Counted from the first letter of the stretch, positions 17,784 through 26,370 are shown. The stretch is 64,000 bases of DNA from Sporomusa silvacetica DSM 10669 (GCF_002257705.1 NZ_LSLK01000070.1:1-64000), one strand, 5' to 3'. Made by a program: numbers and translations. The notes: generated by a model not told the origin, from the sequence alone.

Positions 17784-18412
17784 GCCTTCACCACCATTAC
17801 ACTATGTTCAAACCCAGAAATTGACCTTGTCTCAGCCAACGTTGCACGGACTACTTCCTCATTATCATAGGACAGGTTGGTGCATAGCCACACACAAGCA
17901 GTCGTCGGCCAACCGTGAGCTAATAAAATACCAGCAATAGTTGCAGGATTATGCTGAGTATCTGTTAATATCCCCACCTTATATCCAGGATGGTAACATA
18001 ATACATCGTCAGCAGCCCTACGGCCATGCATACTGATTAAAGCCGCATCCTGCCAAACCTCGGCCACTCGCGCAAAAGCAAGCTGCACTGAACTAATTCC
18101 CGGAATAACAGTAAGGCATTCTGCGGCAAAACGCTTTCTCAGTGCAGTCAACATACTGTAAAACCCTGGATCACCTGATACCATAACAACTACATCCTGA
18201 CTGGCAAGCTGCTGTTCAATAAAATCAAGCACACCGGTAATATCTTTATCAATCACCCTGGTAACCTGATTAATCGACGCAAATGTATCCAGCGCCCGTT
18301 GACTACCGACCAAAATAGTGGCCGCTGCAATTGTCCGACTGGCTATTGGCAACAAATAATCAGGCGAACCGGGACCAATGCCCACAACAATTATTCGATA
18401 GGTACATTCCAT
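17780..18412 (-). CDS. cbiE: cobalt-precorrin-7 C5-methyltransferase
   Basis: A 210-residue tetrapyrrole methylase with VVGIGPGSPDYLLPIA at the N-terminus and MVSGDPGFYSML. It methylates C-5. It overlaps cbiD by 22 bases and has GGAGG 9 bases before its ATG. Confidence 0.92.
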   Translation of the reverse strand: MECTYRIIVVGIGPGSPDYLLPIASRTIAAATILVGSQRALDTFASINQVTRVIDKDITGVLDFIEQQLASQDVVVMVSGDPGFYSMLTALRKRFAAECLTVIPGISSVQLAFARVAEVWQDAALISMHGRRAADDVLCYHPGYKVGILTDTQHNPATIAGILLAHGWPTTACVWLCTNLSYDNEEVVRATLAETRSISGFEHSVMVVKA

Positions 18413-19506
18413 CCTAAATGGCCTCCAATTTCCCGGGCCGTCTGATCAAGACCCAGTATCTCTCCCTTTAAAGTCACAATAACGGTTCCCACTGTTAAAT
18501 CACCAAACACATACCGCATGGCTCGGATACTGGCCCGTTCAGCCAATAAATTATATACCCTGTTCATATTATAGCGGGCAATAATTGGCATAGCTGCTTC
18601 GGTTGTAGTTGAAGACAACACCTCTTCGATGGCTGCCTGCGGTGCGCCACTAACTGCCATATAGGCAGCTAATGTTTCCATCCGGGCATCAGCCATTCGA
18701 TTATGCGTATGGAATATTCCTGCTGATACCTTACCGATTTTTCCCAGATGGCCAAATAAAAGCACCCGTCGCATTTCATACTTCACGGCATTTTCCAACA
18801 TATGTCCGATAAAATTGCTTGTTTGCACAACTGTTTCAGCTGGCAAACCATAACGATTAATGGCAATATCCTGTCCAATCTTTCCGGGGGCAAATACGAT
18901 TTCGTCATATCCCAGTGCCCGCACCACACTAATTTGGGGTACTAGCGAATTTTTAAAGGCTTCTTCAGACATGGGTTCAACAATTCCGGTAGTACCAATA
19001 ATGGATAACCCGCCCACAATTCCTAGTATTGGATTAAGCGTTCTAGCGGCTAGTGTCTCCCCATTAGGAACTGAAATAGTAACTACAGCTCCCTTACCTG
19101 GCGGCAAACAATCATTAACCGCCCTAGTAATCATGGTACGCGGTCCAGGGTTTACAGCCGGCTCTCCTACCGGCACAGCCAGACCCGGTTTGGTCACCGT
19201 CCCGACGCCCTCACCGGCCTTGATAACAATTCCTGGCTGATCGGTTATAATTACTTCCGCTACAATTTTAACCCCATTCGTAATATCCGGATCATCACCG
19301 GCATCCTTAATTATCCAGCCAATACCGCCATTAGCAAGCGCATGACTTGCAGCTATAGGCGCTACCAGCGTTATGCCCTGCGGCGAAATTACCTCAACGA
19401 CTGCAGCCGGCTGACCTTGCCAGGCCATTACTGCCGCCTTGGCCGCTGCGGCTGCACAAGTCCCGGTAGTTATTCCTTTGCGCATTGGTATTGGTATATC
19501 AGACAA
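18391..19506 (-). CDS. cbiD: cobalt-precorrin-5B C1-methyltransferase
   Basis: About 371 residues. The family motif KGITTGTCAAAAAKAA lies at the N-terminus. It methylates C-1 and is found only in the anaerobic pathway. The frame is open to an ATG at 19554, but that stretch is the terminator of the riboswitch, so it cannot be the true start. The best candidate is a TTG at 19506, 8 bases after AAGGGGG, which is itself the 3' arm of the terminator; an ATG at 19485 lacks a ribosome binding site. First gene of the operon. Confidence 0.9.
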   Translation of the reverse strand: MSDIPIPMRKGITTGTCAAAAAKAAVMAWQGQPAAVVEVISPQGITLVAPIAASHALANGGIGWIIKDAGDDPDITNGVKIVAEVIITDQPGIVIKAGEGVGTVTKPGLAVPVGEPAVNPGPRTMITRAVNDCLPPGKGAVVTISVPNGETLAARTLNPILGIVGGLSIIGTTGIVEPMSEEAFKNSLVPQISVVRALGYDEIVFAPGKIGQDIAINRYGLPAETVVQTSNFIGHMLENAVKYEMRRVLLFGHLGKIGKVSAGIFHTHNRMADARMETLAAYMAVSGAPQAAIEEVLSSTTTEAAMPIIARYNMNRVYNLLAERASIRAMRYVFGDLTVGTVIVTLKGEILGLDQTAREIGGHLGWNVPIE

Positions 19507-19510
19507 TAGA

Positions 19511-19530
19511 AAAACCCCCTTAGCAGGGGG
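19511..19530 (-). terminator. riboswitch expression-platform terminator
   Basis: On the minus strand CCCCCT-GCTA-AGGGGG forms a 6-bp GC-rich stem followed by TTTTTC. It lies between the B12 aptamer and cbiD. The 3' arm also provides the purine-rich ribosome binding site for the TTG start, so folding would block both continued transcription and translation. Confidence 0.8.
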
Positions 19531-19564
19531 TATAACACCAAACAATACATGCATTTTGCCTGAT

Positions 19565-19765
19565 TATTGTACCCACACCTGCCTATCTTCCGTAGGTCCT
19601 AGCGGCGTGTGTTAGAACAGGCAGGTCTCCTGACTCTGGTTCATCGCCGCCCTAAGCCTTCCCGGTTTCCCAGTGGCATATTTAGGAGGCATCCCCATTA
19701 CAGTGGCGGGACCGTGCCGGTATTACACCGGACTTCCCTATTAAGCACAAAGCACCCATTCCCTT
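19565..19765 (-). promoter_or_regulatory. cobalamin (B12) riboswitch
   Basis: On the minus strand the aptamer contains AAGTCCGGTGTAATACCGGC, CGGTCCCGCCACTGTA (the B12 box region), GCCACTGGGAAACCGGGAAG and AGTCAGGAGACCTGCC in family order. Adenosylcobalamin binding should favour the downstream terminator and shut the whole cbi/cob operon. No gene lies between 19507 and 19882; the remainder is AT-rich spacer. Confidence 0.95.
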
Positions 19766-19882
19766 ACACTATCAAGTTATGTTAGTGGTATTATTCCATA
19801 TAATTGGCCTTTTTCCTGCTAGCAAGACAATAATTATCAAAATTAAATAATTTAATTTTTAATGGTCTTCTCGGATGTTTCT

Positions 19883-20047
19883 TCAATTTAATACATCCAT
19901 TTCTACAAGTCTGACTCTGGCATTAACATTGGCTCGTAATCCAGTACTTAATTTGTCAATTATGACAACTTCCCAGCCTCGTTCAATCATCTTATCAACC
20001 GAATGCGAACCGATAAAACCGGCGCCACCAGTTACTAGTACCTTCAT
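19883..20047 (-). pseudogene. truncated NAD-dependent epimerase/dehydratase (N-terminal fragment)
   Basis: 54 codons starting MKVLVTGGAGFIGSHSV with the Rossmann NAD-binding motif TGGAGFIGS and VVIIDKLSTGLRANV, closed by an in-frame TGA after MDVLN. Sugar-nucleotide epimerases of this family (GalE-like) are over 300 residues, so only the first sixth remains and no continuation is seen in any frame. It starts 5 bases after the ChbG-like gene, so it was once part of that operon. Confidence 0.7.
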
Positions 20048-20052
20048 AGCAA

Positions 20053-20913
20053 TCATCCTTTACTGTTATTCATCCTGGCAAATGACACGAGTTTAATATT
20101 CTCTTGTTCCAAGCGCTGAACAACCCGGCAGCTAGTAACTGCATTCAGCTCCTGTTGCCAATGGTATTGCCAATTAAATACGCTATTGAGAGCAACCTCA
20201 TCTAAGCCAGGATGAACCATAACTTCTGTTATGCCCTCAGACAGGTTATCAATAATAGTAAGTAGTAACTTTTCCTCCATACTGCCGCCCGCTAACATTC
20301 CATAGAAATGATCTGGTGCCGCTAAACCAGCCTGTCGCGCCTTAAAACAAGCCAGGCTAGCCAAAATACTAAGACCACAGCGGCCAATTATCCTGCCTGC
20401 TCCCGGTTTAAAACCGCCTAAGAACACCAGCGATTCAGCAGGTATCCGCATAGCCTTGATATTAAATTCTTTGGCAATACTTAGCACAATATCGAGAATT
20501 CCTGGCACCACATGCATATGCTGATGGCTGTCAAGATGTGTAATCGTAATGCCAGCTGACAATATTCTTTTAACCTGTGCAGTTAGTTCACGGCGTACAT
20601 CGTCAAGACGAATACCGGCCAAACAAAACTTTTTCAAAAATGCCGGATAACTAGTACACAACATCCCCTCACTGTCAACTAAGGAAGGAATAGCCCCTGG
20701 ATCAATTACTGACCTTCCACCTACAAGTGTAAGATGAACACCAATCCCCAATTGCGGATGGTCAGCAGCTAAAGCTACCGCATGTTCAAAAGCAGGTCCA
20801 CCGGCCATAATCGAAGTACTCGTAATACATCCTTGGGTATGGCCTTCGATAATACCAAAATTAATACTTTCATGTAAACCAAAATCATCTGCATTCACAA
20901 TTAACTGTTTCAT
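20053..20913 (-). CDS. YdjC/ChbG/HpnK-family carbohydrate deacetylase
   Basis: A 286-residue protein starting LIVNADDFGLHESIN (metal-binding DD) with GVHLTL and HLDSHQHMHVVPGI carrying the metal-binding histidines. The family removes N-acetyl groups from sugars such as chito-oligosaccharides or from hopanoid precursors. The adjacent epimerase remnant suggests a former surface-glycan or lipid-glycan operon. The substrate cannot be told from sequence. Confidence 0.8.
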   Translation of the reverse strand: MKQLIVNADDFGLHESINFGIIEGHTQGCITSTSIMAGGPAFEHAVALAADHPQLGIGVHLTLVGGRSVIDPGAIPSLVDSEGMLCTSYPAFLKKFCLAGIRLDDVRRELTAQVKRILSAGITITHLDSHQHMHVVPGILDIVLSIAKEFNIKAMRIPAESLVFLGGFKPGAGRIIGRCGLSILASLACFKARQAGLAAPDHFYGMLAGGSMEEKLLLTIIDNLSEGITEVMVHPGLDEVALNSVFNWQYHWQQELNAVTSCRVVQRLEQENIKLVSFARMNNSKG

Positions 20914-21046
20914 ATTTTAACCTCAACTGGGATTTTATTATTGGAATTGCTATTGGGCAAAAAATCCCTGGTATGACTTGATATGTGTTTTCTGATACTA
21001 ATATTGGTCACATGGCCAAATAAAAATTCAGGGAGGTAATCACATT

Positions 21047-21376
21047 ATGGAACAATCCAAACAAAGCAAACAAGCAGCAAGTAAAAGCGAATATGGTACC
21101 TTGACTGCCAAGATGGATGCAAATAACGATTACTCCAGCAAAACCTCCGGAACTTCCGGAATGTCCGGGACTTCCGGGACTTCCGGGACTTCCGCCACTT
21201 CCGCTACTTCTGGCACAACTTCGGCTAGCTCTGCAGATATGAACAAATTAAGCCAACTGGCTAAAGAATCGCAAACAAGTAGCAGCACTGCCTCAGCGAC
21301 CAATTCGAAAAGCGCTATGGCCAAGCAGACCTTAACTGCCAAATATGATGCAAATGGTGACTATACCGCTGAATAA
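21047..21376 (+). CDS. low-complexity TSG-repeat small protein with mirrored LTAKxDANxDY ends
   Basis: A 109-residue hydrophilic protein with a strong ribosome binding site (GGGAGG, about 10 bases upstream). Near both ends is the same motif, LTAKMDANNDYSSK (about residues 19-32) and LTAKYDANGDYTAE (last 14 residues), reminiscent of a calcium-loop half (DxNxDY). Between them are eight Thr-Ser-Gly-type triplets and a Ser/Ala/Thr-rich stretch. There is no signal peptide or membrane segment. It is transcribed divergently from the deacetylase gene and ends in a strong terminator. I do not recognise the family; a spore- or surface-associated structural or metal-binding role is a guess. Confidence 0.7.
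   Translation: MEQSKQSKQAASKSEYGTLTAKMDANNDYSSKTSGTSGMSGTSGTSGTSATSATSGTTSASSADMNKLSQLAKESQTSSSTASATNSKSAMAKQTLTAKYDANGDYTAE
21143..21214 (+). repeat. eight tandem 9-bp units coding for Thr-Ser-Gly
   Basis: Consecutive 9-mers close to ACTTCCGGG (two identical copies at 21170-21187, the rest with one to three changes) encode TSG, MSG or TSA. Such arrays change length by slippage in units that keep the frame, so the protein probably varies between strains. Confidence 0.9.
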
Positions 21377-21388
21377 CCCCAAAGCCCA

Positions 21389-21429
21389 AAAGCGGCGCCG
21401 GACTAGACTACTCTGTCCGGCGCCGCTTT
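21389..21429. terminator. strong bidirectional terminator between the repeat protein and folE2
   Basis: Perfect 15-bp arms AAAGCGGCGCCGGAC and GTCCGGCGCCGCTTT with an 11-nt loop, with T/A tracts on both sides. It separates the convergent small gene and folE2. Confidence 0.9.
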
Positions 21430-21430
21430 A

Positions 21431-22258
21431 TTAGCTTTCTACACACTCATTATGCGCGGCATAGGCGCTATGGTTATGAATAGATTCATAGTTTTCACAT
21501 TCAATTTCAAACCACTGAACACCATCAATCTTACGCAATGTTAAGACTAAATCCCTGAGTACATCTTCAACAAATTTAGGATTTTCATATGCCTTTTCAG
21601 TAACATATTTTTCATCCCCGCGCTTTAACAGAGGATATACCTGACAACTTCCTTGTTCTTCCATCATTTCTGCCAAATCTTCAATCCAGATAAACTTTCC
21701 CGGATGTTGTTTAATCTTCACCCTCATAATCCCCCGCTGGTTATGCGCCCCATATAGCGATATTTCCTTGCTACAGGGACATAGTGAGGTAAATGGTACC
21801 GTAATACCAAACATAAAGTCTAAATGCTCGCCACGCACTAAGTTAGCAGAAAACACGCAATCATAATCAAGCATACTTTTAAGACCACTCACTGGTGCCA
21901 TTTTTTCGATAAAATATTTAAAGTTAATATCAATGTGAGCTCTTTGGGCCTGCAAACGGTCAATTGTATCTGTCAACATATACCCAATTTCCCGGCAAGA
22001 CACCGGTTTTTGACTCCAATCGCTAAGAATTTCAATAAACCGGCTCATGTGTGTCCCCTTGAACTCTTGCGGCAAATCAACGGTAAGCTTAATTTTGGCT
22101 AAAACACTTTGAAATGAACCGCTTTTAGTTTTTATTAAAAACGGCAGATGAACATCACTGACTCCAACTTTTTGAATTGCAATACCACGTTCGTCACAGC
22201 TATTTTGGACATCTTTAATAGTGCTATTAGTACTACATCCCTGGGTAGTTTGCCTCAT
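21431..22258 (-). CDS. folE2: GTP cyclohydrolase FolE2 (type IB)
   Basis: A 275-residue protein of the FolE2/MptA family with SLCPCSKEIS (metal-ligand and catalytic Cys) and YGAHNQRG (conserved His). It converts GTP to 7,8-dihydroneopterin triphosphate, the first step of folate (and, via other enzymes, queuosine) synthesis, and works with metals other than zinc, so it is often used under zinc limitation. Good ribosome binding site (AGGAG). No zinc-repressor site was recognised in the 93-base leader. Confidence 0.92.
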   Translation of the reverse strand: MRQTTQGCSTNSTIKDVQNSCDERGIAIQKVGVSDVHLPFLIKTKSGSFQSVLAKIKLTVDLPQEFKGTHMSRFIEILSDWSQKPVSCREIGYMLTDTIDRLQAQRAHIDINFKYFIEKMAPVSGLKSMLDYDCVFSANLVRGEHLDFMFGITVPFTSLCPCSKEISLYGAHNQRGIMRVKIKQHPGKFIWIEDLAEMMEEQGSCQVYPLLKRGDEKYVTEKAYENPKFVEDVLRDLVLTLRKIDGVQWFEIECENYESIHNHSAYAAHNECVES

Positions 22259-22351
22259 AATTGTTCACTCCTAGTATGATACAAAATAGGATCAATCCGG
22301 CCTGCCTCAGCATAGCTAAGAAATATAATCCCCTTATCGGATTAATATTAG

Positions 22352-23431
22352 TTAGGCTCTGGCGACTTTCACAATTCGTAACGTTTTGTTGCATTCTAAA
22401 TCAATATATTCCTTATCCTCAGTAACCACTATTGGCCGTGATGCCATAAATTGTCCCAAATAAATTACTTCTGCTTGGCGGCCATCACTTAATTCAACAA
22501 TATTTCCGATAAAATAATCACGAACATTATTTAAAAAAATTGCACCAATCTCAGGATCAAGCTTTCTAAACATATCCTCAACAATCATTTCGACTACAGC
22601 AAAGGGTGAGATTTTACGATGATAAACGCGATCCGAAGTCATAGCATCATATATGTCGGCAATCGCAATAATTCGCGCATATCGATGAATTTGATCGCCA
22701 TTAACAGCAAGAGGATAGCCACTGCCGTCAAACCGCTCATGATGCTGGAGAATTCCATGAATTACGCCGTTTGGAATTCCCTGTTTCGCACACAGCAGTT
22801 TATACCCCCGGGTTGTGTGAAGCTTCATAATCTCCATCTCGTCAGCCGTAAGCTTGCCTGGTTTATTTAAAATTTCAAGTGGGATTTGGGTTTTACCGAT
22901 ATCATGAAGCAAGCCAGCTACTATCAAATCCTTCCATTCTGCACCTATATAACCAAGCCACTTACCCAGTACTCCGCAAATAATGGCTACATTAACAGAG
23001 TGATGAAAAGTGTAATCGTCCTGTCGACGCACCAAATTTATGTGATTAATTACACCCGGCGAATTAATCAACGGTTCAATCGCATTACTGGCCAACTCCT
23101 TCATGGCATCCAGCGGAACCTCTTGAAAAAAGCGAGTTTTGGCAAATGATTCCTTCACAACACTGACAGTATTATCGTAGTCTGCATAGAACTTTTTCTG
23201 GACAACAGTTTCAGGAATAGAAAAATCAATACCTGGTTCAGAAGACAATGCTTCTTTTATAAATACTGTAGTAATATTCCAAAATTGCAAACCTTGCAGC
23301 ATGCTGTCGGTGAGAATTGTACCTTCACTTAAAATAACCTTGTCCTCTGGAGTTAGTACCATCCGTCCAATTTCCATGCCAGGTTTTGCCTCGCTCAGCG
23401 AATATGGTTTGATACAATACCTTACCGCCAC
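22352..23431 (-). CDS. HD-GYP domain protein, probable cyclic-di-GMP phosphodiesterase
   Basis: About 360 residues. The C-terminal half has HDIGKTQIPLEILNK and HHERFDGSGYP, the HD and GYP motifs, plus IAIADIYDAMTSDR; the N-terminal half is a helical module often found before HD-GYP domains. It should hydrolyse c-di-GMP and so favour motility over sessile growth. A GTG at 23431 is chosen because GGGGAGG lies 7 bases upstream; an ATG at 23476 lacks a site. Confidence 0.88.
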   Translation of the reverse strand: MAVRYCIKPYSLSEAKPGMEIGRMVLTPEDKVILSEGTILTDSMLQGLQFWNITTVFIKEALSSEPGIDFSIPETVVQKKFYADYDNTVSVVKESFAKTRFFQEVPLDAMKELASNAIEPLINSPGVINHINLVRRQDDYTFHHSVNVAIICGVLGKWLGYIGAEWKDLIVAGLLHDIGKTQIPLEILNKPGKLTADEMEIMKLHTTRGYKLLCAKQGIPNGVIHGILQHHERFDGSGYPLAVNGDQIHRYARIIAIADIYDAMTSDRVYHRKISPFAVVEMIVEDMFRKLDPEIGAIFLNNVRDYFIGNIVELSDGRQAEVIYLGQFMASRPIVVTEDKEYIDLECNKTLRIVKVARA

Positions 23432-23572
23432 GCTTTTTCCTCCCCTGCGAATCACCATATTATTATCTTTATGCATTTATGAAAGTTACAATATTAACAA
23501 TTATAATTTTACATAATTTCAGTTTTTCCTGCTAACAAATTGGTAAATTACTTATATCTGCCATAAATATCA

Positions 23573-24781
23573 CTAACAAACTGACATGGCTTCTTTTAAT
23601 GCAAGCTGCTGGACTACCTTAAGCGGCATTCCCGACTTCTCCGCAATTTTTCGACAATCTTCGTATTCAGGCGCTACATTGCATATTTTGCCCTGATAAG
23701 AACTAATTTTTACTTTGACATCCCCCCAGGGTAATCCGATAACAATAAATTCACGATCAGCCATAGCTCTTGCTACCGGATAAAAGCGCATACCAATAGA
23801 TGTTGTTTCCTGCAGGATTATTTCCGTAACCTTGTTTAGACAATTGGGAGCAGCCAGTACCGATAATTTGGTTGCAGGCCGATTCTTTTTCATAATAATG
23901 GGGGTTAGCCAGACATCCAAAGCACCAACGGCAAATAACCTGTCCATTATATACCCATAGATTTCGGGAGTTTGATCGTCAATATTGGCCTCAATTACCA
24001 AAAACCGTTCATCTTTTGGATTCTCATCTTGCCTATTTTGGCTAGTGGCTGTTACCTCACCCAAATAGAGGCGCAAAACATTAGGGATAGCAATATTCCA
24101 GGTACCGGCACCATACCCAATTTTGCTGCTAATAAAACCAACTGGCATGCTGCCAAAACCAGTACCAAGTGTTGCTAAGACAGCGGCTCCAGTCGGCGTC
24201 ACCAGTTCCTTTTCAATATCACCCGGATAATAAGGAATGCCATGCAACAGTTCGGCAGTAGCCGGTGCTGGAACCGGAATAAGCCCATGACAGCACGTAA
24301 CGAAACCGCTACCAACACGAAGCCGCGAGGCATATATATGTTCAATGCGGAGATAATCAAGAGCCCACGCAATACCAACAATATCAACAATGGAATCTAC
24401 TGCGCCAACTTCATGAAAATGAATTTCCTGAAGCGGCATACCATGGACTTTGGCTTCAGCCTGAGCCAAGCGAGTAACTATAGCTTTACTGGTTTCCTTT
24501 ACAGCCGGTTTGAGGGTGGACTGTTCAATAATAGCAACTATATCAGCTAAATTACGATGTTCCTGTACCGCTTCATCGACCTGAACATCCAGATAAAAGG
24601 CATTAATACCACCCTTATCAACCCTTGATAAGTTCACCCGATACCCTGTTACTGCCAGTTTGGCCAGTTCAGCCCGCAACAATTCTGCTGGTGCACCGGC
24701 ATCAAGCAAGGCTCCAAGCAGCATATTACCACTAATACCGGCAAAACAATCAAGATAAATGGCATTACATTTTATATCCAT
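23573..24781 (-). CDS. larC: LarC, nickel insertion enzyme for the NPN cofactor
   Basis: A 402-residue protein with the LarC N-terminus AIYLDCFAGISGNMLLGALL and EIHFHEVGAVDSIVDIVG, and a full C-terminal domain (EANIDDQTPEIYGYIMDRLF). LarC inserts nickel into the pyridinium-3,5-bisthiocarboxylic acid mononucleotide cofactor in a CTP-dependent way. In some lactobacilli larC is split by a frameshift; here it is one continuous gene. It follows larB by 9 bases. Confidence 0.92.
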   Translation of the reverse strand: MDIKCNAIYLDCFAGISGNMLLGALLDAGAPAELLRAELAKLAVTGYRVNLSRVDKGGINAFYLDVQVDEAVQEHRNLADIVAIIEQSTLKPAVKETSKAIVTRLAQAEAKVHGMPLQEIHFHEVGAVDSIVDIVGIAWALDYLRIEHIYASRLRVGSGFVTCCHGLIPVPAPATAELLHGIPYYPGDIEKELVTPTGAAVLATLGTGFGSMPVGFISSKIGYGAGTWNIAIPNVLRLYLGEVTATSQNRQDENPKDERFLVIEANIDDQTPEIYGYIMDRLFAVGALDVWLTPIIMKKNRPATKLSVLAAPNCLNKVTEIILQETTSIGMRFYPVARAMADREFIVIGLPWGDVKVKISSYQGKICNVAPEYEDCRKIAEKSGMPLKVVQQLALKEAMSVC

Positions 24782-24790
24782 AGTATATAC

Positions 24791-25543
24791 TCACCTCATG
24801 TGGTTAATCATACTGGCCATTCTACCTGCGCCAAAACCATTATCAATATTAACAACAGCCACTCCGGCCGCACAGCTATTAAGCATACTTAACAAAGCCG
24901 CCAGGCCGCCGAAACTTGCGCCATAACCAATACTTGTCGGCACCGCAATAACCGGTTTTGCCGCCAAACCACCGACAACACTTGCCAGCGCACCTTCCAT
25001 GCCGGCCACCACCACAAGTACATTGGCTTGTTCAATCAACTGGTGCTGATCAAGCAACCGGTGAATACCCGCTACTCCAACATCATACACCCTTTTCACT
25101 TCATTGCCCATCATTTCGGCAGTAATGGCAGCTTCCTCAGCTACCGGAATATCGCTAGTTCCGGCACTCATAACCAAAATAAACCGTTCCTTATCTACTG
25201 GCGGTTTCTGTCGTTCAACAGTAATAAGCCGTGCCAATTCATGATACTGGGCATCAGTCACGACTTGCTTTACCGCATCATACATCTGTTTAGTAGCCCT
25301 TGTCGCCAAAATACTGTGATTATACTCAGCCAGCCTTTCAATAATAACTTGTACCTGCTCCACTGTTTTCCCTTGACAAAAAACAACCTCAGCAAACCCT
25401 TGGCGCAACAGTCGATGATGATCCAGCTTAGCAAATTCCAAATCTTCATAAGGCAGTATTTTTAGCTTGTCCAGAGCTTCGTCAAGTGTCAGAGCGCCTG
25501 CCTTAAACTCCTTAAACAGACGACTCACATAATCCATATCCAT
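24791..25543 (-). CDS. larB: LarB, pyridinium-3,5-biscarboxylic acid mononucleotide synthase
   Basis: A 250-residue protein with a C-terminal PurE-like domain: VMSAGTSDIPVAEEAAITAE, VVVAGMEGALASVVGGL, and the conserved Cys in MLNSCAAGVAVVNIDNGFG. It carboxylates and hydrolyses nicotinate adenine dinucleotide to start NPN cofactor synthesis. Only larB and larC are present; neither larE nor larA is in the window. Confidence 0.92.
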   Translation of the reverse strand: MDMDYVSRLFKEFKAGALTLDEALDKLKILPYEDLEFAKLDHHRLLRQGFAEVVFCQGKTVEQVQVIIERLAEYNHSILATRATKQMYDAVKQVVTDAQYHELARLITVERQKPPVDKERFILVMSAGTSDIPVAEEAAITAEMMGNEVKRVYDVGVAGIHRLLDQHQLIEQANVLVVVAGMEGALASVVGGLAAKPVIAVPTSIGYGASFGGLAALLSMLNSCAAGVAVVNIDNGFGAGRMASMINHMR

Positions 25544-25648
25544 TACTACACCTCAAAACCTTCCTTTTTGCATAATAGCATCTCTGAGCCCTAATGGCAA
25601 TAAAGTATCGTTCTTCCTTGTAGAAGTAATCGCTGTTATATAATAGCA

Positions 25649-25685
25649 TAAAGACATAATGTCCTCTACGGGCATTATGTCTTTA
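25649..25685. terminator. bidirectional hairpin upstream of larB
   Basis: Perfect 13-bp arms TAAAGACATAATG and CATTATGTCTTTA with an 11-nt loop, downstream of the 25736-26194 gene on the minus strand. AT-rich arms give a U-tract in either direction. Confidence 0.65.
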
Positions 25686-25735
25686 TAAGTATTCCATAGC
25701 AATAGTAAAAATCCTGTTTTTCACAAACGATTTTT

Positions 25736-26194
25736 CTAATTCTGCAATTTGGGAGCAGGCTGAGAACGTTCCAAAAGTTCTTCCAGGCTCTCAATAATTT
25801 TTAACTGAGTTTCTTCCATTAGTAGAATCCCCTGATTTAGTAGAATTATTTGTGGATGAAACCTAGTCTGCATCTCCCGAACAGCCATCTCCAGATGGCC
25901 AATGGCAAGTTCCATTTGTTCAGCAGCAACTAAAACCTGACTATCCAGCAAACGCTCCAATAAAATATAATGGTAGATTTGCACCAACTGCGCAGCTTGG
26001 CTGTAGCCTTCACTGTTATAGTGATAATGAGCAAATTCGAAAAAATTGGCAACAAACTCGGTAAATTCATGATTGTTAGCCAATGTCAAATCAGTAGCGG
26101 CGGCATATATTAGCTTGTTTAGCTCATGAATATAACTATTTTGTAGTTTCATCAATGTCAGTAGATTATTCACAGCTTCTGTCCGGTTAAACAA
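25736..26194 (-). CDS. helical protein of unknown function
   Basis: About 152 residues, almost entirely alpha-helical by composition, with heptad-like leucines toward the C-terminus (LNQGILLMEETQLKIIESLE). No membrane segment, signal peptide or catalytic motif. The start is uncertain: a TTG at 26194 lies 6 bases after AGGGGGG; an ATG at 26200 touches that site and a GTG at 26224 lacks one. It stands alone between terminators, divergent from the CC/Se-motif gene. Not recognised. Confidence 0.6.
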   Translation of the reverse strand: MFNRTEAVNNLLTLMKLQNSYIHELNKLIYAAATDLTLANNHEFTEFVANFFEFAHYHYNSEGYSQAAQLVQIYHYILLERLLDSQVLVAAEQMELAIGHLEMAVREMQTRFHPQIILLNQGILLMEETQLKIIESLEELLERSQPAPKLQN

Positions 26195-26288
26195 TATCAT
26201 CCCCCCTAAGGCGGCACATCTCACACATTACAATGTATACTATTCAGTTTCCAAATATTATGTCACTATCAAACAGTAAGCCGCCGAA

Positions 26289-26305
26289 GAGTTTTAAAAA
26301 CTCTA
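26289..26305. promoter_or_regulatory. 17-bp palindrome in the divergent intergenic region
   Basis: AGAGTTTTAAAAACTCT is a near-perfect dyad between two divergent genes, about 66 bases before the CC/Se-motif start. It could be an operator or a small hairpin. No regulator was recognised. Confidence 0.35.
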
Positions 26306-26370
26306 CTTGAGGAGGATATTAGCCCCTAATACCGAATAGTTGTAGCAAAATAGTAAAGGAGGCTCCTTTG

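Noticed and set aside
17311..17940. Plus-strand frame of 209 codons opposite cbiT/cbiE
   Set aside because: Antisense shadow of two certain genes; no family resemblance and no start signals.
19507..19554. N-terminal 16-residue extension of CbiD
   Set aside because: These bases are the riboswitch terminator; the extension is absent from the family pattern.
21143..21214. Tandem repeats resembling a small CRISPR or VNTR array
   Set aside because: Units are 9 bp, contiguous without spacers and in frame within a protein gene, so they are coding repeats.
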